Positions 22,042 through 31,925 of a DNA stretch of 64,000 nt are shown one piece after another. Each line of letters starts with the position of its first letter. Position 1 is the first letter of the stretch. Source of the DNA: Hyposmocoma kahamanoa (Eukaryota > Arthropoda > Insecta > Lepidoptera > Cosmopterigidae); assembly GCF_003589595.1 (NCBI RefSeq), contig NW_020653409.1:3074495-3138494 (forward strand), in the 5' to 3' direction. Below the pieces are notes generated by a model. That model was given only the letters and a program-made list of their open reading frames with translations. It did no database searches and had not been told where the DNA came from. The translations under genes were made by a program, and so were the position numbers.

Positions 22042-22673
22042 CTAATAGAATCTTATACAATGATTCTCCAAAGCAACAGTAACCACGTGTCCAGTTTTAT
22101 TAAAAAAAGATGCAATCATCCGCTTAGAGGCACTTTGCACGCGCGCCACTTTGGTTGGTTTCGACTCATCTCGATAGACCCATACGCTCGATTGCTGCTT
22201 TGTTTTGGGATCGTAACTACAAATCCATGTTTCATCACCTGTTACTATGTCCCACACCAAATTTGACGCCCCTGCGTTGAATCTGGTAAGCATTTCATTG
22301 CACCAAGTGACGCGATCCGTTTTTTGAGCCTCAGTCAAATTGTGTGGGATTCACCGAGAGCACAGCTTTTTGACACCCAAATGTTTGTGTAGTATTGATT
22401 GTGTTTGACTCATGCCTATGCCTAAAGATGCCCGAATCCCGTAGTATGTCACATGCCTGCCTGTTTTGATCATACGGCGCACAGCATCGATGTTTTTTTT
22501 TTCGCAGCAGTGGACGGTTCGACAACCATCACGAAATTCGTCACTGAGATTCACAAGACCCCGTTTGAATTCTGCAAACCAGCTATCAATAGATAATAGC
22601 TCCGCTGAGCTGTTTAGTTACTCTTAAAATCGTAGAAAATCATACTACGAATATTTTCACGTGTTAAATCCAT
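22042..22673 (-). pseudogene. Mariner-superfamily transposase, truncated
   Basis: Minus-strand relic starting at ATG 22673-22671 with MDLTRENIRSMIFYDFKS, an N-terminal helix-turn-helix start. After frame changes it gives VNLSDEFRDG, KKNIDAVRRMIKTGRHVTYY, SLGIGMSQTQSILHKHLGVK and then the first catalytic block DIVTGDETWICSYD, with WVYRDESKPTKVA and MIASFFNKTGHV. Translation stops at ALENHCIRFY, so the second and third catalytic acidic residues are gone. It differs clearly from the mariner at 2790 (GDETW instead of CDEKW), so it is a separate lineage. The TIR was not identified. The gap begins 35 bp beyond the break. Confidence 0.88.
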
Positions 22674-23546
22674 GGTGATGTAGACAACCAATTTCTAAAA
22701 TGACGCCACAATGTAAAAACAAGTGACAGTCTGATGAAACAAACTGTATTCTACGGCCAAAGAGATCCATTTTCAAATGTTGTAATTACTTTTTAAATAT
22801 TGTTTATGTAAGTGACCAGTTCCGGAAACTTACAGTGAGCTCTATGTATCATAATTATGTATAAGTCCAAGCAATATTTCTTATTTATAGTGTTTATTGT
22901 ATTATTATTGGTATTTTTCTTTTTGCATTAAAATTTTTTGTTTGGCCAGCTCAATATAATTTCTTATATTTGAGACATAAATTATACTAAACTATTATAA
23001 TAGTAGATCGATTAGGCGAACGACTTTTCATTCAAACTTTTTGAATGTAAAGTGGACTCAATAGCTGTTTTAATGAGAGCATGACAAAAAGCTCTATTTA
23101 TTACAGCTAGTATCATGACACAAAAACCTTGACTGCGGCAGCAATCGATTTTGATTATAATTCGTGTTAAATCAGTTTTCTCAGAAACTCTTGGTACACA
23201 TCAAGTCATTGACTTAGAATATTCGAGACGCGATCAATCTACTCACATCAAATAACTGAACTAAAATATAATATTAAGTTAATTGAATATCACGATGTTT
23301 TACTACAATGGTAATTAATTATTCTTATTATAATATTTAGTATTATTCATACTAAATATTATATTAATAATACTAAATATTACTATTACTTAAAACTAGT
23401 TAAGTTATTTCACAAAAAATAATTGAATATCATGATAGTAAATCATTGTCATATTCAACATTCTTAATATTACAATTATTACAGCCGCTGGTAGCTGTAA
23501 AGGTACCTGCCTGAGTGAATAAAAAGTATCGTAGACTTCGCCAAGG
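22674..23546. other. No gene; AT-rich hairpin
   Basis: At about 23330-23395 an AT-only stretch contains inverted copies of TAATATTTAGTATTA. The rest is unassigned. At 23484 a loose copy of the SINE B 5' block (GCTGGTAGCTGTAAAGGTAC) precedes the real one. Confidence 0.45.
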
Positions 23547-23803
23547 CTGGTAGCTGTAAAGGTATCTAACAGGGTGACAGAACTTTCATAGATTTCTCAT
23601 AGATGGCGCTATGACTAAAATTCGTTGCAAAATCAAATACAAAGACATGACAACAAGCACATAGAAAAATTCGTGAGGTCCGCTATTTCCTTCCATGGCT
23701 TAGTTGGTATAGCGTCTGGCACAGTTTGCTAGAAGATGTCGGTTCGAATCCGGCCGAATCGAAGGAATTTTTTCAGAGTGTTCGATCTTTGTATTAATAA
23801 TTA
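23547..23803 (+). repeat. tRNA-derived SINE B, full length
   Basis: The most complete 5' end in the window: GGCTGGTAGCTGTAAAGGTA, then GATTTCTCATAGATGGCGC, A box TGGCTTAGTTGGTATAGC, B box GGTTCGAATCCGG and TTTGTATTAATAATTA. It is followed directly by another copy. Confidence 0.9.
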
Positions 23804-24015
23804 AAACTTTCATAGATTTCTCATAGATGGCGCTACGGCAAATAAAGTGGTTAAAAGTGTTAAAAGTAAAAGCAAAGATCTGCAACAAGCATATTTTTCG
23901 TAGAAAAAGCCGTGAAATGTGGTGGTTCGTTCCGTTGCTCAGTTGGGAGAGCATCAGACACAGTATGCAGAAGGCGCTGTTTCGAATCAGCCCAGATCGA
24001 CGGAATTTTTCGCAG
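23804..24015 (+). repeat. SINE B, tandem second copy, 3' truncated
   Basis: It begins at ACTTTCATAGATTTCTCATA immediately after the previous TAATAATTA. The A box is altered to TTGCTCAGTTGGGAGAGC and the B box to GTTTCGAATCAG. It stops at CGACGGAATTTTTCGCAG without the constant 3' end. Confidence 0.8.
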
Positions 24016-24041
24016 ACGCAGACGTCAGACGATGTAATATG

Positions 24042-24365
24042 AAAGTCTCTTATTCTTTTAAATGATGTCTGGATTTTGTTCAATTTTATTAGTTTATTGT
24101 AATGTACGACTAATACATTCCTATATTTTAGGTTTTTAAAGTGTTAAAAATGTATATAAAAGGATTTTAATTTTTCTTATAATCTATTTCACCGGCTAAC
24201 TACGTAAACGCTGTTGGATAACGATATCGTATCCGAAATCGAACGTTTAATTCGGAATGTTCTGAATAGCTCGGAAAGCGCCCTTCGATTTGAGAACGAT
24301 ATCCAATCGAATGAGTCGGTTAAAATATCGAAGAGTTCTGAATCGGGGTCCAGTACCGAATCCAA
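24042..24365. repeat. Dispersed repeat G, copy 2
   Basis: Matches 9592-9905, with a small extra block (GAACGTTTAATTCGGAATG) absent from copy 1. Same relative orientation. Confidence 0.7.
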
Positions 24366-24722
24366 GAAATGACCCACTGCTGCTGCTGTTACAAAATATA
24401 ATATGTAACAGTTGTAATAACCGTACTTTTTAAGAGATTATGTCAACGAAACAATTCCGCAGGTGGTACGTTCTTTGTGAATCGAGTTTAACAGGAATTA
24501 ATTCCCTGCCACCCAAGTAAATCAAAACGTCTTCATAGATGCATCACAATTTAAGGGCGTACCAAATGGATGAATGGCTAATGTGAATTAGCATAATTGC
24601 CGCGATGCGCTGGCGCACCGCACGCGACTGTGGCAAATTGAAAGGAATTCATTGCTTTATTATAACGCATCAGTTAATTTCGCAAAATATTCATAGAACG
24701 TTGGAATTGAACTTCATTATAA
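24366..24722. other. No gene seen
   Basis: Unassigned. No repeat match inside the window. Confidence 0.4.
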
Positions 24723-25070
24723 TCTTTTTTTAACCGACTTCGAAAAAGGAGGGGTTCTCAAATCGACTGTATCTTTTTTTGTCTATATTACGCAATTACT
24801 CCGACATTTGTGGACTAAATTCGTTGATTCTTTTTTTGTTAAGGTAGTATCTCAGTAATTATCCCTTTCAAATTTGAAGAAGATATTCAGCCTTTAAGGG
24901 TCGTAAATTACTTAAAATTATTACTAATAACTAATTTAGTAAAGTTTGTTTCCTAAATTGGTTCTATTGGAAACCGAACCCGGGACCTCTTCATCCAGCG
25001 TTCAAATTGCAATAAATTAGGCCACTGAATCATCAAAGCGTAGTTTGAGTACCGAATTTAATTTATTTAA
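24723..25070 (+). repeat. Dispersed repeat E with tRNA-like segment
   Basis: The longest uninterrupted E copy: TTTAACCGACTTCGAAAAAG, ATTACGCAATTACTCCGAC, GTATCTCAGTAATTATCCC and CAAATTTGAAGAAGATATTC. At 24965-25040 it has a minus-strand tRNA-like stretch with B-box-like GGTCCCGGGTTC. The same stretch follows the E copy at 7013. Confidence 0.7.
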
Positions 25071-25184
25071 TAGAATCTTATTATTAAAGCTTTTATTGTG
25101 TTAGCTCTATTATTTATAAACAAATATTTGTTTACAAACTGGAAATATCAAAAACAGAGGTTTACGTTCATTTATTTGCTTTCC

Positions 25185-25300
25185 ACCGATGTGTAGTCTA
25201 CTGTATCCCATTGCTGGGCAAAGGCCTCCCCCTGATCCCTCCACGCATCCCGATCTTGAGCTAACTGGTCCCAAGCCTTATCGATATTGGGAGAGTACCC
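25185..25300 (-). mobile_element. RTE-type LINE 3' end
   Basis: CCCATTGCTGGGCAAAGGCC then TCCCCCTGATCCCTCC is the reverse of the 3' coding end of RTE elements (compare ACTGCTGGGCATAGGCCTCC at 6041). Too short to translate usefully. Confidence 0.6.
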
Positions 25301-25589
25301 CTTATAAGATCTTTCATGAACCGATAGCTCCTCCAGGAATGTTTAGTGCGTCTATATTTCTTGTTCTGCCTGCACTGGAAGGAGACTATTAGACTCAATA
25401 GACTGATAGAAATTCAAAATTAGTCTTTAGGACAAAAGACGACGACGACAAAAGCAGTCCTGTCTAAACCTCTGACTCCTCCTATTTTTTTATTTAAAAA
25501 CCAAGTATGCATTTGTATGTATGTAAACATTTTATTGTACCACATAGTAAATTATAAATTCTAAGAAACAATTTAAAATATTAGTGTAC

Positions 25590-26050
25590 AGAGGCGAACT
25601 TATCCCGTAAATGAAAATGTCCATTAGAGATTCACTCTCTCTAAGGGACATTTTCCTTGAAAAGCCTTGAAAAGGTCAAACGTTCAGGGAACAAGTCCGC
25701 AGGCAGGGAATTCCACTCCATAACCGTTCGCCATATAAATGTGGAAGCAAAACGTTCCGCACGATTCCTTGGAGTATCCTTAGAGGTGGAACCTCAGTCT
25801 ACGTCTGGTCCTCCGATGATAGAAAGGGAAAGGCGGAATTAAATCATGCAATTCCCTCTCCTGTAGAATACCGATAAGTAGGCAATTTTACGGTGGTGTT
25901 CAAAACTCTGCAGCTTCACCTCTACTAATTCCGAGTCACCATAAGCCTATTGACACGCTTTTCAAGTACATTTAAGGTCCCATAGGTGGCAGCAGTGCTC
26001 TACACACGATCGGAGCTGTGCTTGGTACAGATAAAGCAAAGACGTACAAC
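25590..26050 (-). mobile_element. Jockey-like LINE C-terminal fragment
   Basis: On the minus strand the translation gives a CVEHCCHLWD-like start, then TLNVLEKRVNRLM, LQSFEHHRKIAYLSVFYR and NRAERFASTFIWRTVMEWNS followed by LPADLFPERL. These are hallmarks of the C-terminal region of Jockey ORF2. It is interrupted by stops and frame changes. It may be the same family as 13385-14030, covering the part missing there, but the two do not overlap. Confidence 0.82.
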
Positions 26051-26213
26051 TACTGTGTTTCCTTTTTTTATTCCTACAAATACTTCACTTCTACAAATAC
26101 ATCCTCTCTTACTACTTGAAATGTGTCATGATATTAGTGACCTAATGTCTGTTTGTAATGAAAATAGCGTGAGGTTCAGTTGATTGTCCGGAATTTTGAA
26201 TTTAGTAGAGAGA

Positions 26214-26492
26214 GAATTTTGAAGAGTTCGTCCAGAGAAGTACTGCACCTTATCTATTTCTGCCGCCAAGCAGTCGTGTCAGCATTACTGTGTTCCGATT
26301 TTGAAGGGTAAGGGTGCTTGTGAAATTACAGGCATATGGGACTTGTCAACTTATAATTCAGGGTGACGGGCGCAGTGCTAGTGCGCAGATTTTTGCGATT
26401 TAAAGAGTTGAGTGGCACTGCAACTGTTATGGACAGGTGTGTAGCTTACCATCAGGCGAACGAATTGCGTATCCCGTCCTTGATAATATATT
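26214..26492 (+). repeat. Dispersed repeat A
   Basis: From GAAGAGTTCGTCCAGAGAAG to GCGTATCCCGTCC. It lacks only the first few bases. It lies just right of the Jockey fragment. Confidence 0.85.
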
Positions 26493-27506
26493 ATATTATT
26501 AGTATGCTTGCGTATATTGTTCCGTGACCTAGGGTACTAACTGAAAATCAATGTTAGGAACGCATTGTGTTTTCCAGCAAATACTAAGTTTGTGGCCCAT
26601 TTGTTGCCGAGTCTGGCACCACACAAAGTACTCAATACTTAGTGTTCTTTTCATTATTTGTGTGTATAGTTCCTGTTTTTAATTGAATCAAATTTTTGTA
26701 TATACATACTTATTTTGTGTTTGTTTGTGTTTTTGTTTCGTAATTATTTATTTATGTTTTTTACGTTGAATGTTTTGATCATGTTTTGTATTGTTCCGTT
26801 GTCTCTTCTTTTTGTCTTTTGTCTTCTGTAGTGTCATTGTGGGAAACAAATAAATGTATTTTCTTTCTTTCTTTCTTTCATATTATGAAAAAAATATATT
26901 ATCACAAATGTCAATTAGAGTTCCCTATTAATCAATAAGAAACAATGCACTTTTAGTTCTACCCCGGCCCGAGTTTTCGTGCAAGTAATAATTGTAACAT
27001 TCTATGTACTTCCTTTGATCTGTATCTTTTTAATACGAGTGTGATTTCGGCGAGGAAAGCACTGGGTTTCTTTGACTCATAGTGAGGCTTGTGACTGCTG
27101 TGGTTTTTTATGTCTTATATAATAAGTTAGGTAAATTGTGCACCCAAATTCCTTATTATATTTCTATTTGTGAGGATCTGTAATTGGCTCTCAGCTATTT
27201 ATATTATTATATAAGTTAGTTTTAAGCTGTTGGTGTTCCTTTAAGATAAATAAATAAACTTCAATTTACTTGGAAGGATGAAAAATTAAAAAAAAAACCT
27301 CGACTGGTTAAGCAAAGGTCGAACAATTTATAAAAGCCGACATTCCGCTCCCGGTGCGGTTGTATTAAATTGTTATCATTTGCGATATTAATCGCTTGTT
27401 TGTGCTCGATATGAGTCCATAAATAAAGTTAGCTAGCCTTTAGGATAAATGGTAAGCACGCATTACTCGATTTAGCTTGGATTCATTGATTCAATTTCTT
27501 TCGCGT
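26493..27506. other. No gene; LINE-like tails
   Basis: At 26848-26881 GGGAAACAAATAAATGTA runs into a (TTTC)n microsatellite, like a polyadenylation signal and tail of an old retrotransposon. At 27240-27265 GATAAATAAATAAACTTC looks similar. No coding sequence recognised. Confidence 0.45.
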
Positions 27507-27748
27507 TCTTAGGTTTTCGCGATTGTTACACATAGAAAATGAAACTATTTTTCCGGATTTAAATCGCGTATATTAATTTGTTTTTTTTTTTCAAACAAAC
27601 CAACGTTTCAGGCCCTTTAAAGGTCCCATTAGTGGTCCCATCCGAGTCAACCGTGACCATGGGACCTGTAAAGGGCCTGAAACGTTGGTTTGTTTGAAAA
27701 AACAAATATACGCGATTTAAATCCGAAATAATAGTTTCATTTTCAATT
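27507..27748. mobile_element. Palindromic element C, full copy
   Basis: The left arm runs from TTCTTAGGTTTTCGCGATTG through CGTTTCAGGCCCTTTAAAGG to a short asymmetric centre (27632-27650). The right arm returns through CCGTGACCATGGGACCTG, AAACGTTGGTTTGTTTG, ACAAATATACGCGATTTAAA and ATAGTTTCATTTTC. The arms are about 100 bp. The right arm lacks the outermost 30 bp present on the left. Confidence 0.85.
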
Positions 27749-27845
27749 TCTTTATTAATTTTTCAATTGTGCAACTGGACCATATATCTTTACAAAAAAA
27801 AATATTGGTTAAAGTATATGCGGTTCTTGGCCAGTTCTATTCTTT

Positions 27846-28000
27846 TTGGTTCTTTAACCGACTTCAAAAAAGATGAGTTAAGGACCACATACGTTGATCT
27901 GATCCCAAATTAAGTAACTAAAACACTTGCGTTATGGAAGTCGGAAACCGCGACTGACGTTACCATAAACACTCAGACCCGAGACAATATAGAAAAAGTT
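27846..28000. repeat. Repeat E start joined to repeat F
   Basis: TTTAACCGACTTCAAAAAAG is followed by GATCTGATCCCAAATTAAGT, TTATGGAAGTCGGAAACC and GACCCGAGACAATATAG. The second part matches 8815-8950. Confidence 0.6.
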
Positions 28001-28477
28001 TATTCGAGTTGATTATTCCCTTTTTTTCAGTTAGCCGTGACCATGCATCGTGTAACCGTTCCGAAATATCGGAATAATAAGAAGGCATACCGTGGTAATA
28101 AATCTGAAACTGATGATGATTAATTGGAAATAAAGGACTTGGTACTTTATTCCCAGAAAAATTTAACCAACCTCAATTTTTTTGCTAGATATAAGAGCTC
28201 AGCTAAGTAATTTAAAAAAATATTGTGACCTGCATCTTTTATTTATTTATTTAAAACAAAAGTGTGGTAGATATGTTAAATTAATTCCAGCAACTCTGCG
28301 ATACTTACGAAATTACAAAAAGTAGCAACACTTAAACGCCAAAATATTCAAAATCCTATTTCTAATTGGCTAATTAAACTGCAACAAGAATGACTGACTT
28401 CTAATGTGTCAATATTTTTTTATGGAATTGGCCACTGGTCAATTAGCCAAAAAAATTACATAAAAATCCGTTCCGTT
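28001..28477. other. No gene seen
   Basis: AT-rich, no match to other repeats in the window. Confidence 0.4.
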
Positions 28478-28853
28478 TCGTCGGATTGCGTTCCTATAGT
28501 TTCTTGCTCGTTCTTCTCAGGGAGGTCAGCGTAGTGAACGAGCAGTAGCTTAAATGTGACGTTTTCAAGTGTAAATTTATTTTACCTATGGAATCATTGA
28601 CTTACAATTATATGGACGTCGGGTCCGCGCTAAAAAGTGTCCGCACTTGTAAGGCGCTAAAATCGTATACAGAGCGCGACACTCCGCTTTAGTCTTCATT
28701 TGTTCTACTGACAGCGCGATACTGCGATGACATTACAATTTAAATTTCGAATAGGTTGACTTGGGACATTTTTTTCGTGGTTTTTGTATTAGACCCGTCG
28801 TCCATTTATTTGTAAGTCAATGTATGGAATAAATAATCTTTGACTTTGACATT
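28478..28853 (+). mobile_element. LINE 3' end, split by a MITE
   Basis: TAGTTTCTTGCTCGTTCTTC then TGAACGAGCAGTAGCTTAAA is a frequent lepidopteran LINE 3' untranslated end. It reads ACCTATGGAAT up to 28594, is interrupted by the MITE, and resumes at 28831 as AAATAATCTTTGACTTTGAC. Removing the MITE and one duplicate restores the usual AATAAATAATCTTTGAC end. Confidence 0.7.
28595..28822 (-). mobile_element. hAT-type MITE, family D, copy 2
   Basis: 228 bp, the same length as copy 1 and in opposite orientation. Perfect 8-bp duplication TATGGAAT at 28587-28594 and 28823-28830. Termini CATTGACTTACAATTATATG and the inverse of CATTGACTTACAAATAAATG. Nearly identical internally to copy 1, which implies recent spread. 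Confidence 0.95.
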
Positions 28854-29539
28854 TTACTAATTTGCATTAAAAATCCCTAACGATTTTCTGGAAACTGCAG
28901 GTCAAAAATAATTTATTTTTAATTCAGACTTTCAAGATTTTGAGAGCTCTTTACAAAAAATCAACTAATAGCCTAGTTAAATTTTCGTCTTTCCCTAATT
29001 TTTTTTATTTTAGCACCACTAAAGCAACAACTCCTTTATAAACAACTCCTTCCACCAATGTTAAGGAAAGCCACTTACCACAATCCCATAGCTACAAGTC
29101 TACAATATTACAACACTTGAAGAAATGTAGAACATATAGAACAAAGTTCCTTTGGCCTACAGTTGCACATTCTTCCACTGTGCTATCTCCCAACTATAAA
29201 AATTATAGAACCTTTACAAGATAGAAGCTACAAAATAAATCAAGTAAAAAGAGAAACAAGAAGCTGCGCGCGCGCCGCGTGGAACAAATTGTAGCGATCG
29301 CATTGAGATCTCAGCTAAATTGAACTAACTGTACACCACCGGCCAATATTTGAAAGATGCGTTATCTTTTAATAACACTTTGAACAATAGGTTTATTACT
29401 TGCAATGTCACTAAGACATTATGTTTTTTGCCCGACTATGGCGGAGCTAAAAGAAATAGTAGTATATGTATATATATATTTAAGCTGTTGTAGCTAATGG
29501 TTATTGGCTTGCACTTGTGTTATTTATTTGTGTCCCCAG
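28854..29539. other. No gene; polypyrimidine tract at right end
   Basis: AT-rich. The last 30 bases (TTATTTATTTGTGTCCCCAG) form a good splice-acceptor context for the candidate exon that follows. Confidence 0.4.
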
Positions 29540-29702
29540 TGTCTGGGTGGTGGGATCGTTGAATTTTATTTTATCTTTGCTAAGTGAAGGCGGTGATCCA
29601 AAATGTATGGAACCTACACTTAGATGTTACCAAATACTTAAAGTGTTGGTCAAATACGCATTCGGACCATTATCCAACACATTTTCTGAATACAATCATA
29701 AG
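29540..29702 (+). CDS. Candidate internal exon of an unknown host gene
   Basis: A 163-bp block open in one frame and framed by splice signals: a pyrimidine-rich acceptor ending TTTGTGTCCCCAG and a donor AAG|GTAATC. The first base completes a split codon, followed by 54 codons. The peptide has VWVVGSLNFILSLLSEGGDP, then CMEPTLRCYQILKVLVKYAF and NTFSEYNHK. The pattern of short amphipathic stretches would suit an ARM/HEAT-like helical repeat, but that is a guess and I do not recognise the protein. Read through the donor, the frame stops 12 codons later (VISTFIDMKPT). It matches none of the transposon families here. It could also be an unannotated transposon exon or chance. Confidence 0.4.
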
Positions 29703-29842
29703 GTAATCAGCACATTTATTGACATGAAGCCGACTTAAGCTGAAAGTTTACATACATTGTGTGTATGGCTATAAAGCTTTTTCTATATTATATATATATT
29801 TTCTATATATAACGTACAAAGCAGCTTTCGTTAGGAATGTAC

Positions 29843-30060
29843 TCATCATCATCATATCATATACAGCCTGAATTCACCTACTGCTCGGTATAAGTCTCCA
29901 AGGTTTTGTATCACTCCCTACTCTCATCAGGTTCGCCCCGCATACGTTGTCGTCTGCTCGTCTCGCCGCTGGGTGCAAGACGTTCCTGTGTCCAGTCCTT
30001 GGAAGCCACTCAGTCAACGCCTTATTCCATCAGTCATCTTATCTCCGTATCAGATGCCTA
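29843..30060 (-). mobile_element. RTE-type LINE 3' end
   Basis: Starts with the TCATCATCATC tail, then GAATTCACCTACTGCTCGGT, TTCGCCCCGCATACG and GGGTGCAAGACGTTCCTGTG. This is the reversed 3' end of an RTE element, strongly diverged. Confidence 0.6.
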
Positions 30061-30302
30061 CCCAGCTTCAATTGGCACAAGCGTGGACATAATTTCTGGC
30101 AACGTTGGAACCGATAATGATATACGATTTATAAGAAAATGCCTATTTACTCTATATTTGAATAGCCCCAATTTGTAGGTATCAAGCGACGGGATGAACA
30201 AAATGTATAGTCCAAACTGACATATTACAGAAATAACATTTGCTCGAATTTTCATAACCTCGAAAGTAATTTTGAGAGGAAAATGTTTTTTCTTTTATGC
30301 CT

Positions 30303-30315
30303 GACTTAACCTAAC
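30303..30315. repeat. Target-site duplication of R1-clade LINE (left)
   Basis: GACTTAACCTAAC, repeated exactly at 31381-31393. Its reverse complement contains GTTAGGTTAAG, close to the insect telomeric unit TTAGG. Confidence 0.75.
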
Positions 30316-31380
30316 CTTTTTTATTACCGTGACGAAAATGCATTACGCATTCCCCGCCGCTGGGAGACGGCGGGGATATGTGGGACTCTCTCCTGAGCAC
30401 TATGTCGGTCCCCAAGAGCATACCCACTAAAAAACCTCACGATGTTCTTGCGGGGTCCCTTTCAGATGCTACCGCGACTCCGGTGGAGCCGGTCAGCCTG
30501 TGGGTGGACCCCTACACCCCCCTCTTAATCATGGGGGGCGACCTGCACGGAGATGCCCCGGAACATTTGGGGCATCTACCGGCGGCGGAGGCCTGTGCAA
30601 TTCAGGGGCAGGGTCTCCCAACCCTGCACCCTGTTCGCCTCCGCTGATGGGACGCAGGCGGTCGGCGAAGAGCCGTCACGTGCATCCTCTCCGCCGACAC
30701 CGAATGGGGTCCGAGAGGGCACTGTCTTCACGGACCCGTCCGGCCGTCTCCTTCTGCGACATCACGTCCTCGCAAGAGACCATCGCCTGCCATGACCTCT
30801 CGCTTCCCAGCATGGCTCTAACTTAGCTGGGCAGTGAGAGGTCTCGTCCCACCATCTCTACGAGATTCCGGCGCTGCTAGCTCCAGGTTGGGCACACCTC
30901 CAAGGTGTGCCCCGCCTAGTCTGTAGCAGCGCCGCACTCGTAACACTCCAGGGTCACCTCCCTCCGTGCGATTTTGTGCGGTAGTCACCGAAACAGCCGT
31001 GTCCGGTGAGTACCTGAACAAGACGGTAGGTGAGGGACCCGTGCCTCCTCTTCCTCCAATCGACCAGTACAGGGAGCAGCGACTGGACTGTGTGCTCCCC
31101 GTATCTGCCCGTCTGCTCGAGGACGAACGCCTCGAACTCCCAGGGTGCGGATCTAGGGCGCATGCAGCCGCTCCGGAAACCGTTCGTTACGCCCGAATCG
31201 CTCTCACCGCCACCAGCTTCGGCGGCCTGCGCAGAAGCGGCCGTAGTCTGGTGGTGAGGGCCTCCGCCCAGATGGGCGCCTCGTAAAGGGCTATGCTCCG
31301 TATAACGCCAGCATACAGCCGACGACATAGGGAACTGGGTCCCCCCACGTAAGGCATAAGGCGCCCAAGCGCCGCCGCTG
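30316..31380 (-). mobile_element. R1-clade LINE, 5'-truncated
   Basis: A GC-rich island (1065 bp) on the minus strand. Translation from the right end gives RLYAGVIRSIALYEAPIWAE (in a shifted frame), then APWEFEAFVLEQ, WRKRRHGSLTYRLVQVLTGH and GCFGDY. After more frame changes it gives LECYECGAA with a following HTLEVCPTW, the C-terminal Cys-Cys-His-Cys knuckle of R1-clade ORF2. The 3' region ends near a short A-rich tail at 30317-30323 (T on the plus strand). The 5' part, including the endonuclease and most of the reverse transcriptase, is missing. Exact 13-bp duplications flank it. Confidence 0.87.
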
Positions 31381-31534
31381 GACTTAACCTAACTTAACCG
31401 AACTTAATCGTGTCTTTGCGATAAACATCCAACATATCCTGAAAGAACAACGGTTTCCTTATAATTCGGTTTTCGGTGTAATGAAAATTCGAACAAACGT
31501 TATTACGGAAAAAAATTCGAGTTTGTGATAGGTT

Positions 31535-31590
31535 ACCGCCTATCGTAACAGTTGCAGTACCATTCAGAGCTTTAAATCACAGTACAACAT
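31535..31590 (-). repeat. Dispersed repeat A, small fragment
   Basis: CCTATCGTAACAGTTGCAGT then CAGAGCTTTAAATCAC. Only the central tail-side part remains. Confidence 0.6.
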
Positions 31591-31718
31591 ACAAAAATAC
31601 CTTGAGGGTCAACTTTAAAGACCGCAAGTGAAATCACACATTTACTTCAATATAGACTCTTAGCATGTGCTTTGTTATAATGTAAAGGACTGCTATTCGC
31701 AATTCGATGTCTTTTTTA

Positions 31719-31925
31719 TGATATCAAGCGACAGGAAGAAGAAGTGCTCCTCGTGTCAGAGCTTTAAATCGCAAAAATCTCAGTGGCATTGACGCTACAT
31801 CCGTCATCCTGCGACATAAGGTGACAATTCCATGTGCCTGTAATTTCACTAGCACCCTTAATCCTTCAAAACCGGAACACGGTAATGTGAGCGTTACTGC
31901 TTGTCGGCAAAAATAGGTAAAGAAA
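31719..31925 (-). repeat. Dispersed repeat A
   Basis: From AAGCGACAGGAAGAAGAAG to GTCGGCAAAAATAGGTAA. Same orientation as the fragment at 31535. Confidence 0.7.

Noticed and set aside
21562..22045. Long frames spanning the N run on both strands
   Set aside because: They exist only because N codons contain no stops.
23320..23400. Possible origin or matrix-attachment hairpin
   Set aside because: AT-only sequence folds easily by chance, and nothing specific supports a function.
30303..30315. Telomeric repeat array
   Set aside because: Only about two TTAGG-like units are present. It is a target site, not an array.
30378..31286. Plus-strand open frames in the GC-rich block
   Set aside because: They are antisense shadows of the R1-clade LINE, whose motifs read clearly on the minus strand.
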